Shown piece by piece: positions 1-8,589 of a DNA stretch of 23,469 bases; position 1 is the first letter of the stretch, and every line of letters begins with the position of its first letter. Below the pieces are notes generated by a model, which saw nothing but the letters and a program-made list of their open reading frames with translations, was not told where the DNA came from and did no database searches. The position numbers and the translations under genes are program-made. Origin of the DNA: Chrysochromulina tobinii (lineage: Eukaryota; Haptophyta; Prymnesiales; Chrysochromulinaceae); the NCBI GenBank assembly GCA_001275005.1, contig JWZX01002917.1:1-23469 (forward strand), written 5' to 3'.

Positions 1-2998
1 GCCCTGTCCAGTCGCGCATGCGTGCGAGGTGGTGGGGTTGAAGTGGTGCGAAGCGCAGGCGGACTGCTCCTATGCCTCCACCGTCCCCCCTGGGGGAGAT
101 GTGAGGCGCGTCGGCGTGTACGTCCACCGCTGCATCCCCTGCGGCGCGACTCGCTGATCCGAGGGGGCCAGCCTCTAGTCGCCGAGATGCCTCCTCGCAC
201 GCCTGTGCGACCTCTGCTGCGGCGCGTTCCGCGCTGGTCGCCTTGTTGGCGGACGCATAGGCGCTGCGGATTGCGATGGCGCCCCACACCGCTATCCTCC
301 AGTCGGCCTTCTTCGTCGCGCTGTGCAGGTCAAGTTCGTACACGTCTCCCTTTCGTCGCCAACCAGACCTCGCCCACTCGCGCGCGCTCTGAGGTGCACG
401 GGTCCCCTCGTCGGTCGGAGGCAGCCCGAGCGCCTCCGCCGCCCCGTGCTGGCCGGCGCGATGCGCCGCCTCACGCCACGCCAGTAGCGTGTCCTCCGCA
501 GGTGCCCGCCGGTCCCCCGACGGTAGCGAGTCCGCGGCTGCTATGAGCGCGGCCACCATTTGCGCCGCGGCGGCGTCTCTTTGTTCTGTTGGGATCCCGG
601 CGCACCTCAGGACGTGTTCACCTTCGTGCGGCCCCTGCGCCTTGCACAGTGGGCATTCGTCGTGACGTTGGCGTAGGTCGTTGGAGCGCAGTCGCATCGC
701 GCGACCCGTCACCGTCGGTTCCGTCATGCCGTGTTTCGGTCCGGCGCCCGTAGTCGCCCCCGCCGGTCGCCCCCCCGTGCACGTCACTGCTGCGATTACG
801 CGCGCGTCGCACTTCGCGCGCGACTGCCGAGGTAGTTGTGCAATGACCTGTCTTGTGATGCCGTCGATGATTAGGTCGCGGAGGGATCGGTCCGCGGTGA
901 TGCAGGAAAACCGCTGGTTCCCCACTTCCCATGTGTCGTCTCGTGGCGCGGGCTGTGCCATATAGAGGCATGCCCGTGGCAAGGCGCGGTATGGGTCGTC
1001 CACGGTGGCATAATCCACCTCCGCGGTTAGGCATGATTTGGCAATCGCATCCGCGTAGGCGTTTGGCACCACCCCTCCGCCGTGTGCTTTGACCCATATG
1101 AAGCAGGCACATCCTCTGGGCGCGCCGTCCCTTTCCCTGCTTGTGATGCGCAGTCGGTGTCGTATAATCGCTTCGACCAGCAGGCCCCCCGTCTTTCCGG
1201 CCGCTGGGCTTCCCGTGCCCGCCCTGCCGCTGCGCCACGTGGCCTCAATCAGCGCAAGCGCCGCTTGACAGTCGCACATTATGAGGATCCTATCGCCCCG
1301 CGTGTGCCGCGCCAGGACACGTTCGATGGCATACAGTTCGGCTTCTTGGTTACCCGTGCCCGGTGGAAGCGCGCCACCATATGCCGTAGTCCCGTCCCAC
1401 GCCCCCCATGCTGCTGCCCGTTCGCCCGTCGTATGCTCCCCCCATGCTTCCGCTTCGTCCTTGCTGCCGTCCACCGCGTATGCGTACTGTATTCCGTACC
1501 GTCGTTCGAGGGCGAGCCCGATGGCCGCGGCGCGTTTCGTGTTCGCCGCGTCCATGTTGCGGCGTTCCTTCGGCTCCATGCTGATGTCGATGCGGCTATC
1601 CGTGGCGCGCATCGACTCCCGCTGCTCCATTTCCCGGTGTCGCACGCAGAGGCGAAGTGTCGGGCTCGTGAGGATTGCCACCCGTTGCTCCGGCGTGAGC
1701 GTGTCCCAGTACTCCACGTGCTCGTACCGCGCCTCCTCCTCCGCCCGCTCTTTCTCCTGCCGTTCGCGCCTGTTTGCGTGTGCCTCGGACCCGTCGAGTG
1801 CGTGTAGCGCTTCCGTCGTTGCGTCCCGCGCGGCTCTGAGTCTGTTCGCCGTTTCTGCAGCGCTCGCGCGCTTTGCCCGGTCGGCCTGCGCCGCTGCAAC
1901 TTGGGCCGCGGCCTGTTGCCGCGCGGTCTCGCGTAGCGCCTCGTCCTCCCTGTCGTCCTGTTCGAGGGCGGCTCGTTCCGCGTCCGTGATGCTCGCTTCG
2001 TCACCGTCAGTCCCTTTCAGGCGCGCAAGCTCTGCGCGCGCCTTTTGAAGGCGCCGTGTCGTCTCTCCCGTCTGGTGGGCGCACGCATCGCGGGCCGTCT
2101 GTTCCGCCGCTCGTGCGAGATCAACGCGTCGTTCCGCCGCGTAACGCTCCTTGTCCTTGGAGGACGCCTCTTGATAGTTCGTTGCCCAGCTCAGCGTGCG
2201 TGCGCCCTCCGAGGCCAGCATGCGAGCATTCGCGGCTTGTCGTGCTTCCAAGGCCTCTGCTTTCCTGTGCCGCCACTCCTGCTCCGCCTCCGCCGTCTTG
2301 GCGGCGAGGGCGTCGGCGTTGCTTTGGGACTCTTCCGCCTCGCGTCTCTGTTTGCGTTCGAGGGCCAGGACGCGTTGTGTCGCGATGTGCCGCTGCTGCG
2401 CGTCGGTCAAGCCGTCTGCCCGTTCGCGGCCGTGGGGAGCCGCCGTATCCTCGCGAAGATACGCTTCGGCAGCGGTCTCCGCGTCTTCGTACGCTTCCAT
2501 GGCTGCTACGGCGTCCCATCCATCCCCCGTGTCGTCTGTCATCGAGTCGGTGGCAGCGGCGTCGCGCTCCGCGGCCTCGATCTCCGCCGCGCTCCAAACG
2601 GTCAGCCCCCACTCGTCCTCGAGTGTGGCGTCCGCCGCGTCGTCCGCGCGCTCCTCCGCGGCCATTGCTTCGGTCATTTGTCGTTGTCGACGGTTCGTGC
2701 CGTACGCGGGTGCGCCCGAATCGTGCTCGTCGGTCGGCGTCTCTTCCGCCAGTGGCCCGACGATAGGGCGGGCGTCACCGGTGTTGTGCGCCTTGCAGGT
2801 CGCAGCCCTGCGTACGAGGGCCGGCGCGCATGGGGCCTGGAACCGGCAACGCCCAAGGCGCGCGACTCGCAGCAACGGAGGCCCACGCGGCGGCGAAACG
2901 CGCGGACGGGGCGACGGCAGACGGGTCCGAGACGCCGGCGCACTGTGGCTAGCAACGAAAGCGCCGCTATCTGTCGGGACGCGCCCCATCCAGGACAT
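1..2998 (-). CDS. RNase H domain protein with C-terminal zinc motif, retroelement Pol-like (3' end beyond window)
   Basis: The frame is open from the ATG at 2998 to the window edge, at least 999 residues. Residues about 130-480 are charged and Ala/Glu/Arg/Gln-rich, probably coiled coil. An RNase HI fold follows. VDGSK carries Asp510, NQEAELYAI carries Glu554, MCDCQAAL carries Asp576, VKAHGGG carries His639 and YADAIAK carries Asp650, so the whole DEDHD set is present. About 130 residues later ECPLC...GEHVLRC (Cys782, Cys785, His797, Cys801) forms a putative zinc site like the one that closes many LINE Pol proteins. RNase H would remove template RNA during reverse transcription. The ATG lies two bases after the stop of the upstream frame; the first 100 or so residues look weakly coding, so the true start or frame there is uncertain. 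No reverse transcriptase was seen upstream. Confidence 0.75.
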   Translation of the reverse strand, partial: MSWMGRVPTDSGAFVASHSAPASRTRLPSPRPRVSPPRGPPLLRVARLGRCRFQAPCAPALVRRAATCKAHNTGDARPIVGPLAEETPTDEHDSGAPAYGTNRRQRQMTEAMAAEERADDAADATLEDEWGLTVWSAAEIEAAERDAAATDSMTDDTGDGWDAVAAMEAYEDAETAAEAYLREDTAAPHGRERADGLTDAQQRHIATQRVLALERKQRREAEESQSNADALAAKTAEAEQEWRHRKAEALEARQAANARMLASEGARTLSWATNYQEASSKDKERYAAERRVDLARAAEQTARDACAHQTGETTRRLQKARAELARLKGTDGDEASITDAERAALEQDDREDEALRETARQQAAAQVAAAQADRAKRASAAETANRLRAARDATTEALHALDGSEAHANRRERQEKERAEEEARYEHVEYWDTLTPEQRVAILTSPTLRLCVRHREMEQRESMRATDSRIDISMEPKERRNMDAANTKRAAAIGLALERRYGIQYAYAVDGSKDEAEAWGEHTTGERAAAWGAWDGTTAYGGALPPGTGNQEAELYAIERVLARHTRGDRILIMCDCQAALALIEATWRSGRAGTGSPAAGKTGGLLVEAIIRHRLRITSRERDGAPRGCACFIWVKAHGGGVVPNAYADAIAKSCLTAEVDYATVDDPYRALPRACLYMAQPAPRDDTWEVGNQRFSCITADRSLRDLIIDGITRQVIAQLPRQSRAKCDARVIAAVTCTGGRPAGATTGAGPKHGMTEPTVTGRAMRLRSNDLRQRHDECPLCKAQGPHEGEHVLRCAGIPTEQRDAAAAQMVAALIAAADSLPSGDRRAPAEDTLLAWREAAHRAGQHGAAEALGLPPTDEGTRAPQSAREWARSGWRRKGDVYELDLHSATKKADWRIAVWGAIAIRSAYASANKATSAERAAAEVAQACEEASRRLEAGPLGSASRAAGDAAVDVHADAPHISPRGDGGGIGAVRLRFAPLQPHHLARMRDWTG

Positions 2999-3000
2999 CC

Positions 3001-3720
3001 TCACCGAAGCGGCCAAGGAACTCGGGGAGGGATGGTTTCGACCCCCAATCGTCGCCGAACGCACCGGGCGTCGCGTTGGCGCTGCACCTGCGTAAGCTGC
3101 TCGCCGGTGAGCTTCCATCCCAGCCGTCGCGGCGCGATGTTCCACATGCGTTCCACTCGCTCCACGTGCGTGCCGCACTGGCGCCACGTGCCGTCCCACG
3201 CCACCCTAGGGTCCTGTTCCAGGTCGTGCTCCTCAGGTATGGGCATGCACTGGGGTAGTGAGTCCACGGCTCGCCTTTGTGCATCGGTGAGCTCCAGGGA
3301 CGGCTGCCTTCGTTTGCGTCCCTCCGCGCCCCCCGGCCCAACGGATCCCAGGAAGCATTCCGGTCGCGCGCTGGGTCGAAACCTTTTGGCCGGGGATCGC
3401 TCGTCCGCCTCCGCCGCTGCGTACGCGCCTTCGGCGTTTGTGTCGGCGGCCGTATCGTGTTCCGGGAGCGCCTGCGCCCATTCGATCACCGCCTGCGCCG
3501 TTGCCCCCGTCGCCGCCCGTGCCGAGGCCGCTATCCATTCCGCGTACGCCTTGTCCACAGATTGTTGTCGTGCTTTCCTTTCGTGTGTGGGCGCTTCGAG
3601 GTATGTTGCGTAAACGTTCATCACGGCTGCCCACGCCCACGCGGCCTCTGCCTTTTCCGCGAGGGCGGCGCGTGCATCCGCGTGCGCCCGGCACACGTGG
3701 CCGTCACAAGCAGATTGGCC
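3001..3720 (-). CDS. ORF1-like Ala/Glu-rich protein fragment upstream of the RNase H frame
   Basis: This frame ends with TGA at 3003-3001. Its codons are strongly biased and the protein is Ala-, Glu- and Arg-rich; the stretches EAAWAWAAVMNVYATYLEAP and AYAEWIAASARAA suggest helices. A later part, LELTDAQRRAVDSLP and WDGTWRQCGTH, looks like a small globular region. I do not recognise a family. The only in-frame ATG near its start is at 3621, but coding quality continues to about 3720, so the 5' end may be lost or joined to something else. Near 3060 the coding character passes to the next frame (GAFGDDWGSKPSLPEFLGRF), which hints at a frameshift before the RNase H frame. It is probably the first protein of the same element, or the broken N-terminal part of one protein. 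Confidence 0.5.
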   Translation of the reverse strand, partial: GQSACDGHVCRAHADARAALAEKAEAAWAWAAVMNVYATYLEAPTHERKARQQSVDKAYAEWIAASARAATGATAQAVIEWAQALPEHDTAADTNAEGAYAAAEADERSPAKRFRPSARPECFLGSVGPGGAEGRKRRQPSLELTDAQRRAVDSLPQCMPIPEEHDLEQDPRVAWDGTWRQCGTHVERVERMWNIAPRRLGWKLTGEQLTQVQRQRDARCVRRRLGVETIPPRVPWPLR

Positions 3721-4101
3721 AAGGAGTTCTGGAGGTGGGGGTGGCGACCCTCCACGGGGGCACGTGTGCCGCTTGCGTGGAACCCGACGTGGATCCACGA
3801 CACGCTCACGGAGGAGGGCATCATTGAAGCGTGGCAGCTCTATCTGCAGACCGCAAAAGTGCGCACGAGCTCGAGCACCGCGGGAAGCGGGTGCGCCGAC
3901 GCTATCGCGCCCAACTACCGCATGCCGGATGACCCCCTGGGTGCGGACGCACCGATCTGGGAAATGGCAGGGCGTATATACGGCAGGCGCCTGGCCAGAC
4001 TCGGCGGTACCCTGCGCAGGCACTTTCTCGCCGACGACGGCGGATGGCGCAGCGAAAAGAACCTGCTTGCGGCGAGGCTAGGCTACAGATATCGGGAATA
4101 G
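3700..4101 (+). pseudogene. Unidentified plus-strand coding fragment, 3' end only
   Basis: From about 3700 to the TAG at 4099-4101 the plus strand reads as a plausible protein (for example HDTLTEEGIIEAWQLYLQT and DAPIWEMAGRIYGRRLARLG), with better codon character than the opposite strand. No convincing ATG opens it: the only in-frame Met codons are internal, and further left the same frame runs antisense to the retroelement-like frame. I interpret it as the 3' exon or remnant of a gene cut by the retroelement-like unit. I do not recognise the family. An AATAAA at 4242-4247 lies 140 bases beyond the stop and could serve as its polyadenylation signal. Confidence 0.4.
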
Positions 4102-4562
4102 GGCAATATAGGCCTGTGGAATAGGCTGGTCTGTTTTCATGCGACATCGACGTGAGACAACGACAACGATTCACTCGAAGTCCCGATCCCGCATCCCCCT
4201 ACGAAACGCCTTTCGTCTCAGAAACAGAATACAGCGAAAAAAATAAAGGAACAAATTTCAGGATTATGTAGAGTTGTAGACCCTCTTGACAAGAATCAAG
4301 ATGAGCGAAGATGGCGATGATGACACACTGTTCTTTTGAAAGCGGTATGCCGGTATCAAGAAGCTCTTTAGAAGCTCAATACACTGAGGTCTTTCATACC
4401 GGGCGCGAGTCGGGCCTTAGTACGACCTTCTGTAAAACACTCATAGGAATCATGAATCGTGTCAACAGTGGCGCAAAAAGGGCCCACCCATGAGGTTTCA
4501 GCCAGGCCAGCGCGCCGCATCTGCTTTTGAAAGCAGTACCGGTAGAGTCCATTGATGTGACC
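4102..4562. other. Intergenic spacer before the CobW-like gene
   Basis: This spacer is more AT-rich than the flanks. It holds AATAAA at 4242-4247 inside an A-rich run. It also holds two similar stretches of about 20 bases beginning CTTTTGAAAGC (near 4333 and near 4524), the second just ahead of the downstream coding region. A 60-codon ATG frame at 4311-4493 shows no protein character. No RNA gene was seen. It probably contains the promoter of the downstream gene. Confidence 0.5.
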
Positions 4563-7500
4563 ATGACGGCGCTCAATGTGCGGACTGTCTCGGCGACGTG
4601 CTTGGACTGTGCTCGGACTGTGCTCGCCACGGTGCGGGCCATGCCAAAGCAAGCACGCCGACACGCAGAGGTCCCGCTGGCACAGATGAGCAAGGAGCCG
4701 GTTGCAGCAAGACAGCGCATCATCGTGAGCAGTCTCTCCGCCGACGATAAGATCGCCTTTGCGCACTGCCTCCTCAAGGAGCTTCAGAGTGCGACGGTGC
4801 TCGTGAGTGAGGAATCAGTGGGGCGATGCGCGGCTCCGAAAAAGGGCAAGTTCGAGATCGTCGTGTACACTACGCCGACACCGAAGCTGCCGCCATCTCC
4901 TCAGAATGCTGTGGTGATCCCCCACGACCTGGCTCGGCCATCGCGCATCGCAGATGAGATGGCGAGCGACGGCCACTGTGCCCATTTGGTGGCCGTGATT
5001 GATGCACGCACGTTTCTCGATGACATGGGGAAGAAAGTGAAGTTTCCGCGGGCACTGCTCGCTGCGGCCAAGAAGGATGAACGGGCCCATCTTACGGACC
5101 TAACAGTTGTGGAGGTGCTCGCAGAGATGATCGACACCGCCGACGTCATCGCGCTGAGCCACACGGAGGACGCCGACGCAGACGAAGTCCAGATGATGGA
5201 GGCGATGTTAAGCGAGCTCAACCCATCAGCCACGGTCATACGTTGGACGAGTCTGGACCAGAAGCTCCTCCCTGTGATGGTGCCCGCAAGTCCGGAACGG
5301 CCGCCATGCAAGGAGAGGAATGGGTGTTGGCAGGCCATCGTGGCGGCTCGAGCGCAGAATGCTGGCGAGGAGGACGGGGCGGAGATGATGGAGGAGGACG
5401 AGGACGAGGAGGAAGTGGGCGAGGAGGAGGAGGAGGCTGAGGGCGAAGATGAAGGTGACGACGACGACGACGACGACGATGACGACGATGACGACGCGGA
5501 GGGTGAGGAGGAAGGTGAGGACGGCGACGAGGAGGCCAACGCTGATGATGCCTCTGGTTGTACCCACGGTGAGGAAGGCTGGGAAGCGCCCGTGATGAGC
5601 CGTTTCACCTTCTTCGCTCGCCGGCCCTTCCACCCAGCCCGGCTGCCCAAGTTGCTCAAGCGCGGCGGTCTCGACGGTGTGATTCGATCCAAGGGTACCA
5701 TCTGGATCGCCACGCATCCGGAGGATGCCATCTTATGGAGCCAGGTGGGCCCTGCGATGAAGCTGGCGGGAGGGGAGCCGTGGCTCCATGCCTCTTTCGA
5801 GGTCGCGCGTCTCTTTCGTGCCGCTCTGCCTCCCCATTTGCAGTGGGCACGCAACGCCACGTACGGCGACCGTCGCATTGAGCTGGGTTTCGTCGGGATG
5901 GATGCGGACGAGAGGGCGGTGCGTCGAATGCTCAGCCGCGCGCTCGTGACGCAGGAGGAGTTCAAGCTTGGGGTGGACGTGTGGAAGGATTGGGAGGACC
6001 ACGTGTCGCCCAAGATGATCTCGTCCGCCGAGCTGCCCACAGAGGCAAAGCGCGCCCTACGCCGTGCCATCAAGAGCATCGCGGATGAGGGCTCAGCGCC
6101 GGCGCCCTCTGGCCGGCGCAGCGGCCGCCTAGCTCAGAGGACTGCCGGCGTGACGGGGACCTTGCCTGGGACCTTGCCTGTCACCGTGCTCTCGGGCTTC
6201 CTCGGCGCGGGTAAGACAACGCTGCTCAATCACATTCTCAACAACCGCGACGGCATGCGCATCGCGCTCGTGGTCAATGACATGGCGTCGGTGAACATCG
6301 ATGCTGAGCTTGTGAAGCGAGGCGGCGGCTTGGTGAAGCACGAGCAGGAGCAGATGATCGAACTCAAGAACGGGTGCATCTGCTGCACCTTACGAGAGGA
6401 TCTGCTCACGTCGATCGCGGGACTCGCTGCTGAGAAGCGCTTCGACCACTGCATCGTCGAGTCCTCTGGGATCTCTGAGCCGCTCCCAGTCGCAGAGACC
6501 TTCACCTTTACTGACGAAAAAACCGGGTTGAGCCTGAGCGCCGTCGCGAGCCTGCACAACCTCGTGACCGTTGTCGACGCGGCCTCGCTCTTCGAGCAGC
6601 TCAACACCATCGACTCCCTCGTTGACCGCGGCTGGCAGGCGAGTGCCGATGACACGCGTACCGTCGCCCAACTGCTCTGCGACCAGATCGAATTTGCCGA
6701 CGTGCTGGTGCTCAACAAGCTGGACTTGGTGAGCCAGGCACAGGTGCGCACCATCGAGGCCCTACTGCGGCGGGTGAACCCGAAGGCGGAGATTGTGGAG
6801 ACGCGCCAAAGCAAGCTGGACCCCGCCATACTGCTCCGCAAGGCCCGGTTCACGTTCAAACGGGCCGAGGAGAATCCCAACTGGCTAGTGGAGGCGCGCC
6901 ACAATGAGCACACACCCGAGACGGTCGAGTACGGCATCTCATCGTTCATCTTCCGCGCGACGCGCCCCTTCCACCCGGAGAGGTTGCACGCGGCCCTCGG
7001 GAGCCGCCCGCGCCCAGGGGCCCTCGGGAGCCTCGTTCGTATCAAGGGTGTGCTCTGGCTCGCCACGCAGTACGACGACCAAATGCACTGTCAACTCGCC
7101 GGGACGCAGTTCAGCGTTGTGCCGGGGCCGCCGTGGGGCGAGGCTGGTGAGGCTTTGGGAGGGTGTCTCCAGGGCGAGTCTTCTGACGAGCACGGTAAGC
7201 GCAAGACTGAGCTCGTGTGCATTGGGCTGCAGCTCGACCCCACGGCGGCCCAGGCGGAGCTGGAGGCATGTCTGCTGACGACCAAGGAGATGGCACGCGG
7301 CGTGGCGAGATGGAAGAAGCTGCGAGATCCATTCCCTCAGCACACGCACGTGCACGAGCACGTGCACGAGCACGTGCACGAGGGCCACACAAGCCAGGAT
7401 CATTCATACCGCGAGCACACGAGCCAGGAGCATTCACACCGCGAGCACACAAGCCATGTGCACGAGCACAGCGAGAGCCACGAGCACGGCCATGTCCACG

Positions 7501-7607
7501 ACAGCACCTGCGAGCACGATGTGGACGGCAACGAGGGCTTCGCGCGCGGCGGCGAGGGCGCCCACGAGCACGCCCATGCAGACAAAAGGCCGAGGCGCCG
7601 CAAGTAA
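4563..7607 (+). CDS. COG0523/CobW-type G3E GTPase, tandemly duplicated with inactive first copy, His-rich tail
   Basis: About 1014 residues from the ATG at 4563; ATGs at 4641 and 4686 are alternatives, and the frame is open upstream only from a TTG. The second half is a full CobW/ZNG1-type metallochaperone GTPase. Walker A GFLGAGKTT is at residues 545-553, the metal-binding CxCC of GCICC at 605-608, the ESSGISEP switch region follows, NKLD is at 718-721 and a CobW C-terminal domain starts near 790 (SSFIFRATRPFHPERL). The first half repeats this plan in decayed form: SSLSADDK replaces the P-loop, SHTED replaces NKxD, CxCC is absent, yet a recognisable CobW C-terminal domain begins near 345 (SRFTFFARRPFHPARL). 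An acidic linker with about 13 consecutive Asp lies between the first GTPase-like part and its C-domain. From about 927 the tail is His-rich (HVHEHVHEHVHEGH), as in zinc-handling family members. It probably delivers Zn or another metal, with GTP hydrolysis gating transfer. The location is unclear. Confidence 0.9.
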   Translation: MTALNVRTVSATCLDCARTVLATVRAMPKQARRHAEVPLAQMSKEPVAARQRIIVSSLSADDKIAFAHCLLKELQSATVLVSEESVGRCAAPKKGKFEIVVYTTPTPKLPPSPQNAVVIPHDLARPSRIADEMASDGHCAHLVAVIDARTFLDDMGKKVKFPRALLAAAKKDERAHLTDLTVVEVLAEMIDTADVIALSHTEDADADEVQMMEAMLSELNPSATVIRWTSLDQKLLPVMVPASPERPPCKERNGCWQAIVAARAQNAGEEDGAEMMEEDEDEEEVGEEEEEAEGEDEGDDDDDDDDDDDDDAEGEEEGEDGDEEANADDASGCTHGEEGWEAPVMSRFTFFARRPFHPARLPKLLKRGGLDGVIRSKGTIWIATHPEDAILWSQVGPAMKLAGGEPWLHASFEVARLFRAALPPHLQWARNATYGDRRIELGFVGMDADERAVRRMLSRALVTQEEFKLGVDVWKDWEDHVSPKMISSAELPTEAKRALRRAIKSIADEGSAPAPSGRRSGRLAQRTAGVTGTLPGTLPVTVLSGFLGAGKTTLLNHILNNRDGMRIALVVNDMASVNIDAELVKRGGGLVKHEQEQMIELKNGCICCTLREDLLTSIAGLAAEKRFDHCIVESSGISEPLPVAETFTFTDEKTGLSLSAVASLHNLVTVVDAASLFEQLNTIDSLVDRGWQASADDTRTVAQLLCDQIEFADVLVLNKLDLVSQAQVRTIEALLRRVNPKAEIVETRQSKLDPAILLRKARFTFKRAEENPNWLVEARHNEHTPETVEYGISSFIFRATRPFHPERLHAALGSRPRPGALGSLVRIKGVLWLATQYDDQMHCQLAGTQFSVVPGPPWGEAGEALGGCLQGESSDEHGKRKTELVCIGLQLDPTAAQAELEACLLTTKEMARGVARWKKLRDPFPQHTHVHEHVHEHVHEGHTSQDHSYREHTSQEHSHREHTSHVHEHSESHEHGHVHDSTCEHDVDGNEGFARGGEGAHEHAHADKRPRRRK
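5340..5565 (+). repeat. Acidic low-complexity tract (GAG/GAC repeats)
   Basis: Within the CobW-like gene, GAG, GAC and GAT codons repeat to encode a Glu/Asp-rich linker including an Asp run at about 5458-5496. It is simple-sequence expansion inside an exon, so its length may vary between alleles. Confidence 0.85.
7338..7500 (+). repeat. Tandem repeats encoding the His-rich tail
   Basis: A 12-base unit (CACGTGCACGAG, read HVHE) repeats about three times, followed by a roughly 30-base unit encoding HTSQ(D/E)HS(Y/H)RE that occurs two to three times. They sit in the metal-binding tail of the CobW-like protein. Confidence 0.8.
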
Positions 7608-7682
7608 ATGTCAGCTTGCACGATCAGGCGCGAAGCACACAGGGTGAGGCGTGCGGCTTGATGTGGACACTGGCTGTAATGT

Positions 7683-7716
7683 GTAAGGGGGTAGACTCGG
7701 TCTGTCTACCCCTTAC
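7683..7716. other. Inverted repeat, 13-bp stem with one bulge, 3' of the CobW-like gene
   Basis: GTAAGGGGGTAGAC (7683-7696) pairs with GTCTACCCCTTAC (7704-7716) across a 7-base loop, with one extra G on the left arm. It lies 75 bases after the CobW-like stop codon and could be a 3' UTR stem-loop. Its function is unknown. Confidence 0.6.
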
Positions 7717-8114
7717 TGGCTGCTGGATGTTCGCAGGCTCGAGGCTGCAGCGGACGGTGCGACGGGCGTGGAGGCGTCAGAACGAGTCGACGACTTGGAT
7801 CAGATGCGTTGCGGTGGGCGATCTCAACTTCGCTTCGGAAGGCGCGAAGGGGAACACGAACAACCGTGAACCGCTGCGAATACCTCGATAATGTACACAT
7901 CGAATGTAACCCCTCGAAGTAAACGTGCGTGTACGCATGCGCGTCGTAACTACTGCCCGACGACGGCGCCGCGGTATCGTGCTGGAGCGTTGGCCGTTGG
8001 CTTCTTTACGTAATCGGAGATATGTTTGCGGAGCGTACAAGGATGCATCGCATGGCCATACACATGGCGCAGCACTCCCGACTCACAAATAATCGGCAAT
8101 CCGGAATCGGGACC

Positions 8115-8182
8115 CGCAGGAGTCGCTCTCCTGCGTCTCCCCTACGATTCGATTACGTTACGAGTAACAGTAAGTAACGTAA
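8115..8182. other. Two short perfect inverted repeats
   Basis: CGCAGGAG (8115-8122) pairs with CTCCTGCG (8128-8135) across 5 bases, and TTACGTTAC (8153-8161) pairs with GTAACGTAA (8174-8182) across 12 bases. Both are short enough to arise by chance and have no assigned role. Confidence 0.4.
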
Positions 8183-8589
8183 GTTAGTATCTTAGTAAGT
8201 AAACATCGCCTACAGGCAGCGTACACGTGGCGAGGGGGCCAGAACACCCCCAGCATGCATCCCCAGGCATACTGAGCGTGTACGGTGTTCAGCAACACGC
8301 GACGGGTTCGTTTTTTGCCAAGCAATGGAGCTCACCCTCCACACTACCTCCACCCGCACGTCCACCAGCACCACCGCGCACCCCGGCCCATCGGTGCATC
8401 GCTCTCGCCCCGCCCCCGCCGCGACCGCCCGGGGATGCTCTCAAAGACTTTTTGGTTTGTGGTTTGACTCGCATATGCCGCGGCCATAGCTGACCGCCAT
8501 GCTTGGAGCTCGCAACAACGTACCTAGATTACAGTCACGCACAAGCATGATCATCTTTCAAGATTAAGGTAAAGGCCCCGCCCCGCACG

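Larger units (their letters stand above)
1..3720 (-). mobile_element. Retroelement-like unit with RNase H (3' side runs off the window)
   Basis: Two minus-strand reading frames follow one another here: an Ala/Glu-rich one at about 3720-3001 and a very long one from 2998 through position 1. The second carries an RNase HI active site followed by a CxxC...H...C zinc motif. That is the module order seen at the C-terminus of many non-LTR retrotransposon Pol proteins. No reverse transcriptase or endonuclease motif is visible between 3720 and 1, so either it lies outside the window or this is an unusual or rearranged element. No terminal repeats or target-site duplications could be recognised. The right boundary is placed near 3720 because the minus-strand coding signal fades there and plus-strand coding takes over. 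Confidence 0.5.
7608..8589. other. Intergenic spacer between convergent genes
   Basis: Two convergent genes end on either side of this spacer. No frame in it looks like a gene. It contains three hairpins (7683-7716, 8115-8135, 8153-8182) and an AT-richer stretch with repeated GTAA words near 8160-8205. No tRNA cloverleaf was recognised. Confidence 0.5.

Noticed and set aside
2045-3613. Plus-strand frame of over 500 codons
   Set aside because: It is a shadow of the minus-strand RNase H and ORF1-like frames, which carry the motifs and the codon bias.
1-3720. LTR retrotransposon or integrated virus
   Set aside because: No terminal repeats, protease, integrase or capsid motif is visible; the RNase H and zinc order fits a non-LTR type better.
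4901-6079. Ser-rich minus-strand protein of nearly 400 residues
   Set aside because: Its poly-Ser stretch is the complement of the acidic GAG/GAC codons of the CobW-like gene; no domain is visible.
7608-8589. tRNA or other structured RNA gene in the spacer
   Set aside because: Short hairpins exist, but no cloverleaf, anticodon arm with matching D and T arms, or RNA polymerase III box pair could be recognised.
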